DNA of 64,000 bases from Epiperipatus broadwayi. Taxonomy: Eukaryota > Onychophora > Udeonychophora > Euonychophora > Peripatidae. Position 1 is the stretch's first letter, and each line of letters opens with the position of its first letter. Below the pieces are notes generated by a model that did no database searches, was not told the origin of the DNA, and worked only from the letters and a program-made list of their open reading frames with translations. The translations under genes were made by a program, and so were the position numbers. Shown here piece by piece: positions 33,263-46,435 of this stretch. The DNA lies in contig JAQFVV010000001.1 in NCBI GenBank assembly GCA_028023455.1, forward strand, positions 18,587,713 through 18,651,712, given 5' to 3'.

Positions 33263-35849
33263 ATATATCTGTCAAGCAAACTTCTCTTTTTATATCTTTC
33301 AGGTCGGAAAGTAGGTTTTTAAATAATTTATTTACAGTAACTTATATTATGGGTTCATAATAATTTTGTCATTTAAAAGTAGCAAAACTTTATTTATATA
33401 TACACGTTAAAGCATTTGTATATAATATTAATATTCCTAACAAAATTGAAAAGTTAATCATGAAATTTTGCGTGCTATAGATAAAAATAATTTAATATTA
33501 AAACACTTTTTTGATAAAAGTGTAGGAACACTTTTAACTTGTGGATAAAAATCGAAATACTTACAATAAGAGTAATATATATATATATATATATATGTTT
33601 TAGCGTTTAAAGGGGATTATTTCATTCTCTCTCTTCATATAAATTTAATATTGATTATCACTACAATGTTAAACCAATCAATTATTTTTTAAAAAATACG
33701 ATTTTTCTCAACATATCTTATAAAAGAGAATATGTTAAAGTATTAATTTTGACTTCAAGTAGTTCTGCAGATGTAGGAAACGATTGTTGTACAGAAAAAC
33801 ATTATGTTGTTAAAGTTAAAAATTAAATACAATCAATAATAAGAGTAAGAGGATATATAAAGCGTACTTTTGCAATTTTTTTTAAATTATTAAAGATTCA
33901 ATAAAAAATATTTTATATACTTGCTTTATTTACTAATATCAGCTTATATATAAATTCAAATTTTTTGGATGAGTATCTATGTCGCCTCAACTGCATCAAT
34001 ATCGCAATTATCTGCAAGAGCAGAAATTTACTTCCTCGTGTCAATTAGTAATATCAATCACCCAAATATATATATATCGGGTTGTAATTCTAAGATTGTG
34101 TTTATATATATATATAATAATAATGAATATAATACTGAAAATATATTTGGAAATATATTTTCGCCGTTATGTTCATTATTATTTTTTATTATAATATATA
34201 TTACATAACGGACATTTTATTTTATTAGTATGTAGGCAATTATCAACTATTACAGTAATATAATAGGTTTATTTTTACATATATATATATATGCGTGTGT
34301 GTATGTTGTGTGTATATAAAATTCGAAACTCATATATATGCGTGTGTGTAAAATTCTAAATTCATATATATATGTGTGTGTGTGTGTGTGTATTTCAGCT
34401 ATTATATATATATATTGTAATGATATTACAAAATAAAAAATAGTATGGGATATGAAAATGTCAATATTCACTGTCTTTGTTTTTAATGAATAAAAGAAAA
34501 GAAATAAGCAAAATAATAATTAATAATATAGCAACAGCAGCAATAACCACTATTTAATAGCCAACCTTTGTAACTAGATTTAAACGAAGCATACTATAAA
34601 AAAGCAGGCATCAATATTTCTAGTTGCATGCAAAAACATAAGTGCTATTAAATAATAATACATCAAAGAATACTGGGGTTGTTATACAAACACCAATCAT
34701 TGTTAATTTTCTGGACCATTACATCACTATAAGTGTGTTGACTATCAGTAAAGTAGTTGTTATCATCATAAAATCTTTAATATAAAGTGGTGTGACTTTA
34801 AAAGTAACTTTCATTACCTTAGTGCCATCTAAATAAATCTACAGAGAACAATATAAATGTCCATTAACACATATATCTCATATACAGTTAATCCAGAGCT
34901 AACATTGAATCACAAGAATCCAGGTGACTGTGGTAAAAAAAATACACAACATTTAAAGTATGGTAGTATTAAATAACTTTACTGGGATAATTTAAAGTAA
35001 TAATTAATAAATGCATTGACTAATTAGAAGTAATAATAATAACAAATAAAAGGACTATGAAATATTTTATATTACAATAGATTATTCTGATTTCTGTTTG
35101 TTTACAAATATCTGAAAATATTTTTATAGATTGAAAAAATAAACTAAACATGTAATATTATTTAAATTGTAGTTTACAAATACATAAATTGTTAATGAGA
35201 TTAAATAAAATAATATATGTATGCACACACATGCATATCAAATAATATAAAATATTTTAATTATTCATAAATCAACAAATATTATTTTATTTTAATATCT
35301 AAATAATGAATAATATTAGATATACATGTATGTGTGTAGATAAGATCATATATTATGCATTTTATAATATTAAAAAAAAAAATTCAGTTTTTAATTTTCT
35401 TTACTTTATAAACCAAATTATTTTTGCAATCTAATTCTGGAAAATGCAAATACATTAACTCAATCAAAAACCTCGATTTCTACCTCTCATTAAAATACAC
35501 ATTTCATTATATTTTTCTAACTCTATGAATGATACAAAAATATTCCCAAAGTTTCTATCTTTGGAAGCTTTTAAATTTCTTTGGCTCATTCATTGGTCAG
35601 TCTTTTTTTTTTCTTTTTTAAAAATGTTTTTTCATTAGCTATATAATTTATCAATTTATTCAAAATTTGTTATATTTAAAAAAGGCTGTATGGTAGAGAT
35701 TAATCACTTTTGTAAACAATAGATAGAAATAGATTTTTTTCAATGCCAATTAATATTTGAAATAAAGCAACAATAATATATATATATTACTCATTCATCA
35801 ATTTTCCATTTGTGCTTCATATGTTTGTTAAACAGATCCAATGTAAGAA

Positions 35850-35914
<65 letters not shown>

Positions 35915-35929
35915 CTGGCTGCACATTTC
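33263..35929. other. A+T-rich DNA with TA, TG and (TA)n tracts, no gene
   Basis: Microsatellites: (TA)n near 33574 and 34104, and mixed TG/TA near 34280-34420. Open frames at 33969 and 33979 are low-complexity and overlap each other in different frames. Nothing recognised. Confidence 0.5.
35852..35912. repeat. (TA)n microsatellite
   Basis: About 60 bp of pure alternating TA, directly before the 5' end of the LINE relic. Confidence 0.95.
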
Positions 35930-38900
35930 TTTGACTGTGCTTCCATTAATATGTAGAATATCAAAAGTATAGTATTGCATTCATGAGATTATACTGTCTC
36001 TCATACATATTTCTGGTGTGATATGCAGGAGGGGGTAGGCAACTTAATTAATCATAAGCTATTCCCAACAAATTCAAAATTCTATATGCAGACAACATTA
36101 TTTCTATAAACTTTACCTATGATGGCATCACAGTTAATGCTTTCTATGTATATACTCTGAGTAATCCAGCCTTCTATCTGCATATTGTTAACACTATAAA
36201 CATGATTACAGCCAACAATAGCTACCCATCTATCATCATTGGAGACCTCAATACTACCTATGAAGTTTTCATTAACAAATACATTCACCTGCTCAATAGA
36301 TGTTTTATTAGTGGCCAAGGTTTCTTTCCATCTAATGCCTTCTCTTTCTATACTAGAAGTTGCCAATCTCTAATAGACCTTATCTAAGCTTCACTGCGAC
36401 CTGGAAGTCATCTTACAACCTATGACCTATGACCATCATGCCTTGGTAGCATGCATTAAGATAAATAACTAATCTAGTTGAGCTAGATAGGTCTATTAGA
36501 ATGATTATCAAGGTCACAATGACTGAGGCCATTCCCTCCAAATCCTACATTTTATTTCACAAAATTAACATCTTATCTAGACCTCTGGAAGAAGCTTGGT
36601 TTGCATTTATTCAAACCTTACAAACTCTAATTGGAGAATACCAACAGTAAAATTATGAAATTTCTCCAATGATTACTCTTCCATTGAAAACCTATTTACT
36701 CTGAAAGCTCAGTATAAGTCTAAGCAAATTGCCCTTACTGAATATATTGCAACAAAAGGGCTAGGATATACCTTACTTCCCAGCATTGCTGGACCAGAGG
36801 ATGTCTTAGATGGTCACTGGGAGCTAGGAGGAAACAAGAGATACCAACAGTTTTAAATATAAATTGTACCAAAACCTTCAGACACCATATGATATTGCAT
36901 ATTGCTAAATATTATGAAGACTTATATATTGTGGAAAAAATTTCCAGCTGAGCATTGTGATTAGGATAAGTCACATGGCATCAAAAACATGGTGCATTGT
37001 AGAAGCTGACATTAAAGATAGGCTTGCACATTTGCCAGAAATATACATCCAGACATCCATGCCATTCCAAAGTTTTTGTTAGCTCACCTCAGCAATTTTA
37101 CTGCATAGATCATAATGAATATGATAAATCACCTATTGGAACAAAAGAGAGCTATTCATAATCTTTACCCAATAGCTTTGGTTCCATTCCTAAAGAAGAA
37201 CTGGGACCCTATGGATATTAAGAACATCAGAACAATTTCTGTCTCTGATTTTAATAAAAATAAATGAAGGAGTTATAAAACAAAAAATTCAAGGTAGGAT
37301 ACTGGATAAAATTGCTCATACACAGTATGCCAAGAAAGGTTCTTCTGCATTGACAGTGATTGGTGAGGTTAAGATGCTGTTTAGTTACATTCATAAAAAT
37401 AGATTCTATAAGCTGGTTACTGTCCAGTTAGACATTTCTCAAGCCTTTGATTCCATCAATATCAACATCTTTCTGAATCAATTGTCAGACATTAACATTT
37501 GTACAAAAATTATACAAATATTGGATAACCTTCTTTATAATAGGCAGATATATATATCTCTTTGAATGGATTATACACAAGTAGTTTCAACCCTAACTTA
37601 TCCATTCCACAAAAATGCCCTCTCAGTGTCCTATTATTTATTACTTATATAAACCCTCTTTTGGTGGATATTAATGATGGGATTCTGGGAGTATTTGTTC
37701 CAGGTCTTAAAAGATCTATCAGTTCAATAGACTACATGATGTTTTAATTGTTCTTTCTTCAAAAAAATACTTAACAAACCTATATCAAATAGTGGATAAT
37801 TTTGATAATACACTCCAGCTAAAGATCAATCGGAGCAAGTCATCAACATGGACAATTTATTCAGGCAAGAAAATCTTATCAGATTACATAGCCAATCCAC
37901 AAAGATTGATTGGTTTTTCAATTCACAAATCACAGTCTTCTATGTCCAAGGAAATTCAACAGTCAATTATCCAATCTACCAGTCATCTTAATAAAACCCT
38001 CTTGCTTCAAGGAAATGTTACCTTGCTTCATATGAAAATAATGTCCAAAATACTGCTGATAATTTCAGTCACTAAATCCTTTATAAAAAGATCAATTCAT
38101 TATATGCAAAACTAGTCTGGAAAGGCCATCTGCTTCCATTAGTATTGTCAACATGCAACAGCACTGGAAGTTGAATGGCATGCCATTTCACTCCATTCCA
38201 GCAATATACTTCCAGAAATCCCATATGCTTATTTACAATCTAATTCAGAAATATGCCTATATGCAGATTGCTGATATTGCTCAACCTACAGATCAATCTC
38301 CACCTGCTGACAGTCACTGGCCTGACATCTTGCTCCATGATATTCACAAATTTCACAATATTTCAGAAAATATTTTTAAAGCTAATCTGGCATGCGCATC
38401 AACTGATCAACCCTCAGGTCACCATTATCAGACTGAAACATGGCTTATCCAATCACAAACTTATTTTTTTTTAATTTTGGCTGTTGGAGCCAAAGTTTTT
38501 TGATTACCTAGTTAAAGTAAATCTTCAGGCCATGTCTACAAACTGGTTTCTGAGCTGTAGGAGACAAATCAGTGAGATTAATCCATTATGCTCAAACTGC
38601 TACCAACAAGCTGAAACATTTGACCACATAATCTACTCCTGCAGTGGACTTGGGATCTATCAGAACTCTAAAGTGGATTTCTACAGGATTATATCAATTA
38701 AGGACTGCCTGCACTCTAGAGACATCCCAACCATCAGAATGTCAATTTTCCTAACATACTCTGTTTGATTGGCCAGATGTAAGAGACAATTTACTCTCCC
38801 ACTTTCAGACAATTAATATTTCTTACAAATCCTTAAAAACATAAAGACAGAGACAGAATCTTATTTACAAAATTTTTATATGAGGAAACTTGGAAATTTT

Positions 38901-39090
38901 TTCAGTTTCCTAGATAAGATCCTTAGTGACCAAATTATCATACGCCATCTGTTGACATGTATTTATTCATTAAGTTTTATCTTATTTATCATTATGTTAT
39001 CAATAGTTCAAATGTAATATTCATTCTTATCTAATTATATTATTAGTAAACATATTATTTACTTTAATAAAGTTATTTTAGAATAATACA
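35930..39090 (+). pseudogene. Non-LTR retrotransposon (LINE) relic: endonuclease, RT, Cys-rich end
   Basis: The order is that of an APE-type LINE. The endonuclease part (about 35,960-36,390) shows IIIGDLNTTYE, where GDFN is usual. RT block A reads VTVQLDISQAFDSININIF near 37,430. Block B reads PQKCPLSVLLFITYINPLL near 37,610, with K-C for the usual G-x. The catalytic box is degraded to SIDYMMF near 37,730. The thumb region is open at 37792-38115. A C-terminal Cys motif CSNCYQQAETFDHIIYSC lies near 38,600. AATAAA at 39067 suggests the 3' end. Several frame changes and a lost catalytic aspartate show it is dead. The clade is not certain; the C-terminal motif is shared by several APE LINE clades. 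Confidence 0.75.
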
Positions 39091-39109
39091 TATTTGTTAT
39101 CTCATCCAT

Positions 39110-41350
39110 GTTTTTCATTTTCAATAGTTTCTTGTCATTTCTAACATACATCTCTCCAAACATCATTGACAGTGTGAAGTCTCTGACCTACTCTTCTGTT
39201 AAGTATCCATGACTCAGATCCATAATTAAAAACAGCTAAAATACATATATTTAAAACTTTTCTTTCCATGTACATTGGTATATTTCCATTAATATTACTT
39301 CTATCAAAAGCAATTCATCTAAATTTAATTCTAAAATTAATTTCATTCATTATGGTTTTAACTGTATTAATAATTTCATAAAGATATTTAAAATTGTTAA
39401 TTTCTTCTAATTCATAATTATCAGTATTTATTATCTTCTGAGACAATCCATTCAGTGTTACTTTGTTTAACATTTAAATTAAGTCCTAATTTTGTTTTTT
39501 TTGATAACTTCTGCAATATTTTCAGAAGTTCTGAAGCATTATTTACATAAATAACTATATAATATAGGGGATTGGAATACAGATTTTCATGGTCCCTTTA
39601 TCCATTCACTATATCTCTTACAGACAATACACATAGCCACATACATAAAAAATATAAATGATCTCCAATATATGTATTTTGTGCAGAGTCAGCATTCATC
39701 AATTGTTTTGGAAATGATATAAATAATCATTATGAATTTTTATTCCCTTATATTTCTATTTTAATCACCTGAAATATATTCTTCTTAGTGTTATATAATA
39801 TAATCACTGCTTTTGTATTTTGATAAATATTCTTCAGAATCTGATAATATTTCAGACCAATATCTTGATTACTTAAAGCTTTAATTGCTATGGAAATGCT
39901 TAGAGAATTAAATGCTGTATCATAAACAACAAATCCTTTCACAATGGCAACTCATATTTAAGGACTCATTCTATAACTTTTTTCAACACTTGAATAAGAT
40001 CCACTGTGCTAAAACCATTTTATATCCAATTTGTTCTTTTGGTTTATTTGTATTCAAATTTTTCTGTAGATAAAATGTAACTAACTTGATAAAGATTTTA
40101 TATAAAATTGATATTTTTTTATCACTTTTTACATATCAACATTACTACTACAGTTATCCAATCGTGTGATATGTTTTTTATAGATTTTGTATATAGATTT
40201 GCCAATATTTTTTCTAATTACTTACCTGGGTTTTTTTTTTTTTAATATCAGTAATAATTACATTTTCTGTCGCTTTTGCTTTATTCATATATTTATCTGT
40301 ATATCTTACTTAGCAATTTAGAAAATAAATAATTACGAAGAATATTTTGATTTCTTATTAAAAGATACAACTCATCTTATTATTGCAATGAAACAACTTT
40401 CCTTCCGTTATCAAAATGTTTTACACTTTGGAAATTTTTTTATAGCTCTCTTTGCTAATTCACAATAATATTATTTTATATCATTATTAATTAAATTTTG
40501 TACTATTTTATAAAACATTAGACATTCAATTATTATTAATAGATTATTTTATTTTTTATGCATATATTTTTATTTCATACATTGATTTGACTCATTTGAA
40601 AATTTATTGATGAATTGCTGTTTTTATATCAATTATTTTTGTGCAGTTCTTAATAGAGTATAAATTATATTCTTATTTATTTCAACAAGTTTAAATCATT
40701 TCAAAATTTTAATGTTTTAAACGAGAAGTGTGTTTGCATTTAAATTCGTCGGAGTTTATTTGAAGATTAAAAATACCAAACTGTTAACACAGTCTAAAAA
40801 GACTAGTTTTACATTAACAAATAACTTAAATCTCATTAATCAATGATTATTTTCTGCGTCGAGTCTATTAATAATTTTAAAATCTTGAAATATTTATTTT
40901 TATTTCTCAAAATATAAGCCGATTTTCCTGTACTTTGATTTTTATTTTGCATTTTTTCTTTTAAATGAATTGAAAATATATAGTGATTATTTTTATTTTG
41001 AACTGCACAATCCTCTCTTTTCGTATTTCTATCAACAAAACCAAACTTATACACAGCACTTTCCTCTTTCATTTATTAATACTACTATTAATTTTCCTCA
41101 TGATAATTTAAAATGCTGTTTAATTTGATCAAATGTATTTTGTACTTATTCTTCATCACAATGTTGTTGAGGCATAAACCTGAATTATTTACTTTTGGTT
41201 TTTTCTATTGTGTTGAATAATTAATTTTGGCACTTTGTCTGCTATAGCATAAATCTCCACAATGTTGTTCTTCCACTAATTCCACTCCACTTATGCTTTC
41301 CATATCTGCATTTTCCACTTTTCAAATTAATTTCATCTTTAATTTTTATA
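39110..41350 (-). pseudogene. RTE-type LINE relic (endonuclease and RT)
   Basis: On the minus strand, upstream endonuclease pieces are visible near 41,260 (SGISGRTTLW..), 41,150 (RFMPQQHCDEE..) and 41,020 (FVDRNTKRED.., where RTE has GxRNERGD). RT follows: N.PKEQIGYK near 40,030 and block A as VVYDTAFNSLSIS near 39,930. C-terminal RTE sequence VLNICILAVFNYGSESW..NRRVGQRL lies near 39,210. The catalytic box is missing because a family B hammerhead repeat has inserted at about 39,580-39,735. Many stops are present. It is the most complete of three RTE copies in the window, all in the same orientation. Confidence 0.7.
39664..39721 (-). ncRNA. Hammerhead relic, family B, inside RTE
   Basis: On the minus strand: TTGATGA, stem II TGC..GCA-like, AAAA, TACATA, TA, TTGG. 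The first core C and the G of GAAA are changed. It interrupts the RTE reverse transcriptase, so family B moved after this RTE copy was in place. Confidence 0.5.
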
Positions 41351-41589
41351 ATTTCACAATATCCAACAATTTACCATTCAGTATTACACAATTCTTCTAA
41401 TATATGAAATCTTATTTCACTTAAAAATGATCTGCAATTGTAAGTATTTTAATAAACAATCACCATTCAAAGACAACTTGGGTGACATACAAATAAAAAT
41501 TCTATCTATAAAGCAAATATTTTAAGTATAAATAAAATAATCTCTACCTAAACATATTTATAAAAATACCATAATTCAAATTGACTTCT

Positions 41590-41930
41590 ATATACTTTGG
41601 GTCAAATGTAGTTTTCATAACATTGATAGCTTCAGTTCCAATTCTATTAATCAAAAGAGCCTTTTTAACTCTTCTTTTTTATTTTTGAAAAAGACAGCTT
41701 TTTCTTGATCAAGCATTACATCATGGCCAAGTCCTCTTCTCATAAATATGCAAAACTGTATTGATTTTTCCATTTATAACTCTACTTTTATGAAAAGAAA
41801 GGTTGAAAAGATTCTCTTGATAAATATGAAAGTAAAGCTACCAATCTTATGAAAACTTTATTTAATGTTTAAATAAGATGGGAGATCTTCATTATGGGTA
41901 ATTTGTACATGAATTTTAGAAATATGCATG
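41590..41930. repeat. Head-to-head PLE 3'-end fragments
   Basis: The minus strand near 41,600-41,690 reads KEELKR.FLINRIGTEAINVMKTTFD, and the plus strand near 41,790-41,920 reads SKATNLMKTLF..IRWEI..MGNLY. Both match the PLE C-terminus at 33000-33120. As at 32106, the 3' ends point outward. Stops show decay. Confidence 0.6.
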
Positions 41931-43999
41931 GTGTTTGTAAAATTAATACATGTAAATTATGAATATTTTTATAAATGTTTTTAGATATTATGTGTGTTGT
42001 TATTAGTGTAATCAGTGTATTGGGATATAGATACTTCAGTAAATGAATTTATGATAGTCTGTTTTTGTTGTTTTATGTATACCTGAATGAATTTATATTA
42101 TAATTAAAACTATAGTGATATAATAGTTGCACAATTATATTTTGCCACATATGACACATTTTGCACTTCCCATTAATATCATGTTTTAAAAAAATTATTA
42201 CATAAAATTAAAATATCTTTTTTAATTCACTTTTATTTTTATTTTTTAACTTTTGTATTAGCAAATATATTTATATTTTTTATATCAAAGTACTGTTAAA
42301 TCAAATAATATAATAGTGAAAAAGAGCATTATTGAACTGTAAACATCTTTAATAATTTTCCCATAATTTTTTTAAGAGTCCCTAATGGATAGTTACACTA
42401 AATTTCAAACCTCTTATTTTGATGATTATATCTTTATTAAGCATTATATTTCTATAATTTTTAAATTATTCTTAAAAATATAAAAATGAAAACCATTTGT
42501 AAAAATAATAATTCAATTTATAAAATATGGAAAAAAATGTTAAACTGAAATATGTAATCAAAATAATAGTATTTATTATTTCATATTTGCCAATAAAAAT
42601 ACATTTGGAATGAAATAAATTGTATTTTAATTTTATTTTTAATAAGCAAATGAATTTATATAAAGTATAAAGTAATAAAATTATTTTATGTTTTAAAATT
42701 CCACTAATAGTTACTTTTTTAAATGACAAAAAACAATTATAAAGATTATAGAAATATTTTTTAATTAGATAATCACTATGACATGCTTTACATTATTATA
42801 TGTTTTAACTTGTATTTCTAAAAAAAACATTGTCAAATAAAGTATAAATCTGATCACTGTATTTTTACCAAAAAATAAATATTTCACAAATATTTTGTAA
42901 AAATAATCATAAATATTTAAACAAACTATGGAAAGTGTATGATTTTTATTTGATGATTTGAATAAAAGATGAGATCTCACAAGAACTCCTAATTTAAGAA
43001 CAACAAAACCAATAATGGCATTTACAGTTTCTTTGGATTAGGTTTTTTGAATTTTGAATGATGTTTAAATTGATAAATCACTATATACTTTGATTTCAGT
43101 TTTTACCATCACATGCCTATAAAATTTGCAAATTAATCCTATACATTTCTGCAAGAGTGTGAATTTAATCTGAATGACCAAAGTATGACTACAGTATCAT
43201 GCTGAAAAACATTGTGAATAGTATATTAACAATAAGATTCTGTGTAGCAATACTGTTATCCATATCTATGTAGCAATTTCATTCTTAAATAAATTACTTG
43301 TAATGTGTATAATTTTAAATAATTTTCTTGCACTGAATTAATTAATTAATCTTCAGGCAAAGAAATAATGTTTTTTATAAAAAAAATATATAAATATATT
43401 AATTAACTATTTTATTTAATCCTCTGAAATATTGTATTTTTGATTTATAGTTATATATAACAATAATCAATAAATAATATCAGTTTTAATATAACTTTCA
43501 GGATAATTGTTTTATGTACAGAAAGTTCAATAAAATGCCTACTGCTATAATTTAAGGTTTATTGATATTGTTTTTTTTCCAATTATTTTAATTATTGATA
43601 ATTATAAACACTAAATTAGTTTTTTTACGCAACCCTTATTTTATTTGTACCCATATTATTTCAGTGACTTGGACTTCCTTAATTGTGTCATTAGTCATTT
43701 TGCTAGTATTTTAGTGATAATGTTGATTTGTATGATTTTTTGATAAAAAAAAAAGATTCATATATAAAGAGAAAAAAAGTGTCTAGATATTTAATAACGT
43801 AGAAGTTGTCTTTTTCTATTTTGTTAATATTATAAAATTACATTTGACTATTTCTTTGACATTTAATCATTACTAACTTGTAAACGATAACTGTGATGTT
43901 CAGAAAATGTCAATGTTTGCCTCTTCTCACACAATAGAAAATATCTCAAAAATATTTGACATGTTTTCTCTATTGATTTTTTCACACACACACACTAAC

Positions 44000-44000
<1 letters not shown>
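41931..44000. other. A+T-rich DNA, nothing recognised
   Basis: Low-complexity sequence on both strands. The open frames at 42472 and 42765 (minus) are runs of Phe, Ile, Lys and Tyr with no motif. Confidence 0.5.
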
Positions 44001-44336
<336 letters not shown>

Positions 44337-44338
44337 TG

Positions 44339-44489
44339 TCTTTAGAAAAATTTAACTTTATTTAAATATTCCAAATACATTCAACTATTAGTAATATCAC
44401 ACAGGTTAGTATATGAATATAACCTGTGTGTTATTATTAACAGTTGGGTGTATTTGGAATATTTACATAAAGTTAATTTTTTCTAAAGA
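44339..44489. repeat. Long foldback element beside the GATA tract
   Basis: Arms of about 70 bp (TCTTTAGAAAAA..ACAGGTTA and its complement, with about eight differences) enclose a loop of about 11 bases. The left arm abuts the GATA tract. It has the shape of a small foldback/MITE; an RNA copy would be a long hairpin. Confidence 0.75.
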
Positions 44490-45049
44490 TTTTCAATACT
44501 TAACTTAGATGATGGAAATAATCCAATATATAAATACAACTAAACTACCATCATCACAAACTTTCAATAAAACGTAATGTATTATTTGTGTGTATCCTAA
44601 TATGTATAATAATGCTTGTAAATAATAAATATATCATTGAATAGTTAGGCCAGAATTTAGGAAAAAATGAAATAATAATTGAGATTGTAATTTTAAATTC
44701 TTTCATATAAATGTTAACCTATAGCCAGTTTTTTAATTTTGTTGGCAAAATTGTATATTATGTTAAGAATATGTTCATGTTATGCAGAAGATTGAGTGTT
44801 CCATTTTATTAACAATAAGAAGTGTTGTTCTGGTATATAAACTATTATCCTCATTTAATCTTCAATCTTATAATAGGCAATGTTTCATTTTATGATATAT
44901 TTGTTTATAAACTTTCCACATGAAAGTTTATCAGCATGTCACTTTTTTTATTTTCTTATTTTTGATTAATTTTATAAAGTATTTAAAATAACTGACAAAT
45001 GACTGTGTCATTGCAAGTGCTTCTTTTGTCATAAAAGATACTTTTCTTT
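44490..45049. other. A+T-rich DNA
   Basis: No gene, RNA or repeat recognised. Confidence 0.5.
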
Positions 45050-46060
45050 GTCACAGATTCCAATCATTTGGAAGAATTAATCAAGAACATGAAAAAACAA
45101 AAGTTGTCATGTGTATTGGTATGTTTTGATATAAAAAGTTTATTCATAAATGTATCCTTTAATGAATGAATGAAGATAATACTTTACAAACCAGAACAAT
45201 TTTTTTATTGATAATAATTGAATTTCTTAACATTCTGCATTACAACTTAATAATGTCAACATAACACAGAATTCTTCAAGTTATATCAAAAGATTGCTAT
45301 GGGTTTTTACTATTTTATTGATCAGTAATGTTTATACTATCTAAAATGTGGCTTCGTTATGTTGATAAATTGTATGACCATATGGTGAAGCATTATTATA
45401 AATATTTGGATATTTATCAATAATATATCTGTCTCAATTAAATTATGTGATAGAATTAAAATAAGAAGAGAAATTGTTATTATTTAGTATTTTATGTCAG
45501 GACTTTCTTATAGCAAAATCAAACTATATTTTGAAAAAATCTCCCATTCACAAAAAATGTAGAACAGGAGCAAAAACTAACAATCTTATAAATTCTTATG
45601 ACAAGACTTCATGTAAAAATAAAAGTATGATTTTTTTAGAAACTTCTCACACCAATACACAAGCAAAAGTACTTTAAATATAAATACAATGATTCACAGG
45701 ACAGAATTTCAGAAAGTGGATTTATACTATCATTATTAAACAGAATAAAAGAAAATTGTTCAGAAACCAGTGAATCAAAAAAAAAAAGATTTCACATAGA
45801 ACAAACTATAATGAGAAACAGTTATGCATCAGTTATTATTTAAAACATTTAAAAAATAACATCAAAAGAAAGTAGTTGTAGAGTATCCATACACACTCTG
45901 AATAAAAGACAAACTATAAAAAAATTTGCAATCAATATAATATCAGAATGCTTTCCAAATAATAGTACAATATAAGAAATGTTGTCTCTATAAAATCTAA
46001 ACTTGAAATGCTAAAACACTTAACTAGATCTATAAAATATCAGTAAAGCCAGATATTCCA
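45050..46060 (+). pseudogene. Old PLE reverse transcriptase relic
   Basis: Near 45,070-45,160 the sequence reads NHLEELIKNMKKQ.. then VLVCFDIKSLFINV, matching PLE block A (LVSFDVVSLFTNIP). Near 45,350 WLRYVDK matches the catalytic box with the second aspartate lost. The region between and after is broken by stops. It is the most decayed PLE here. Confidence 0.6.
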
Positions 46061-46364
46061 TTGAAAAATTATTAAAAAAGCACAAACTGATGATGCGAGA
46101 GAAAAAGGTAAGTATGTAAATTAGTAAACCATACATGTATGAATGAATATATGTTCAGTAGAAAAAAAAAACAAATATATTGAATAAAGAGGACAAAATA
46201 AAAAGAAGAAAATTTAAGAGGCTTTTCACAAGATGATGGCAAATAATTCCACAACTCAATTTAATGTGGTAATCTATAATGAGTGGAAACCACTCATTAA
46301 TCTTGACCTTAGGAATAATGTATAAAATTTCAATTGACTGACTTATCTTTGATAAAATAGCTTA

Positions 46365-46435
46365 GTGGGTTACAGCATCACTTTAAATTCAGCATTCATG
46401 ATTCTAGTTCATGATTTATGTCTCATACTAATCCT
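46365..46435 (+). repeat. tRNA-derived SINE head
   Basis: TAGCTTAGTGGGTTACAGCA fits a polymerase III A box, and TAGTTCATGATTT, about 40 bases on, is a decayed B box (GGTTCGANTCC). The spacing suits a tRNA-derived SINE. No second copy is seen in the window. Confidence 0.45.

Noticed and set aside
36082-36366. Minus-strand 94-codon frame in the LINE endonuclease region
   Set aside because: The plus strand carries the endonuclease motif IIIGDLN in the same place; the minus frame is its shadow.
46089-46112. CTGATGA followed by GAAA, a possible hammerhead
   Set aside because: No stem II, no stem I partner and no suitable hexamer after GAAA.
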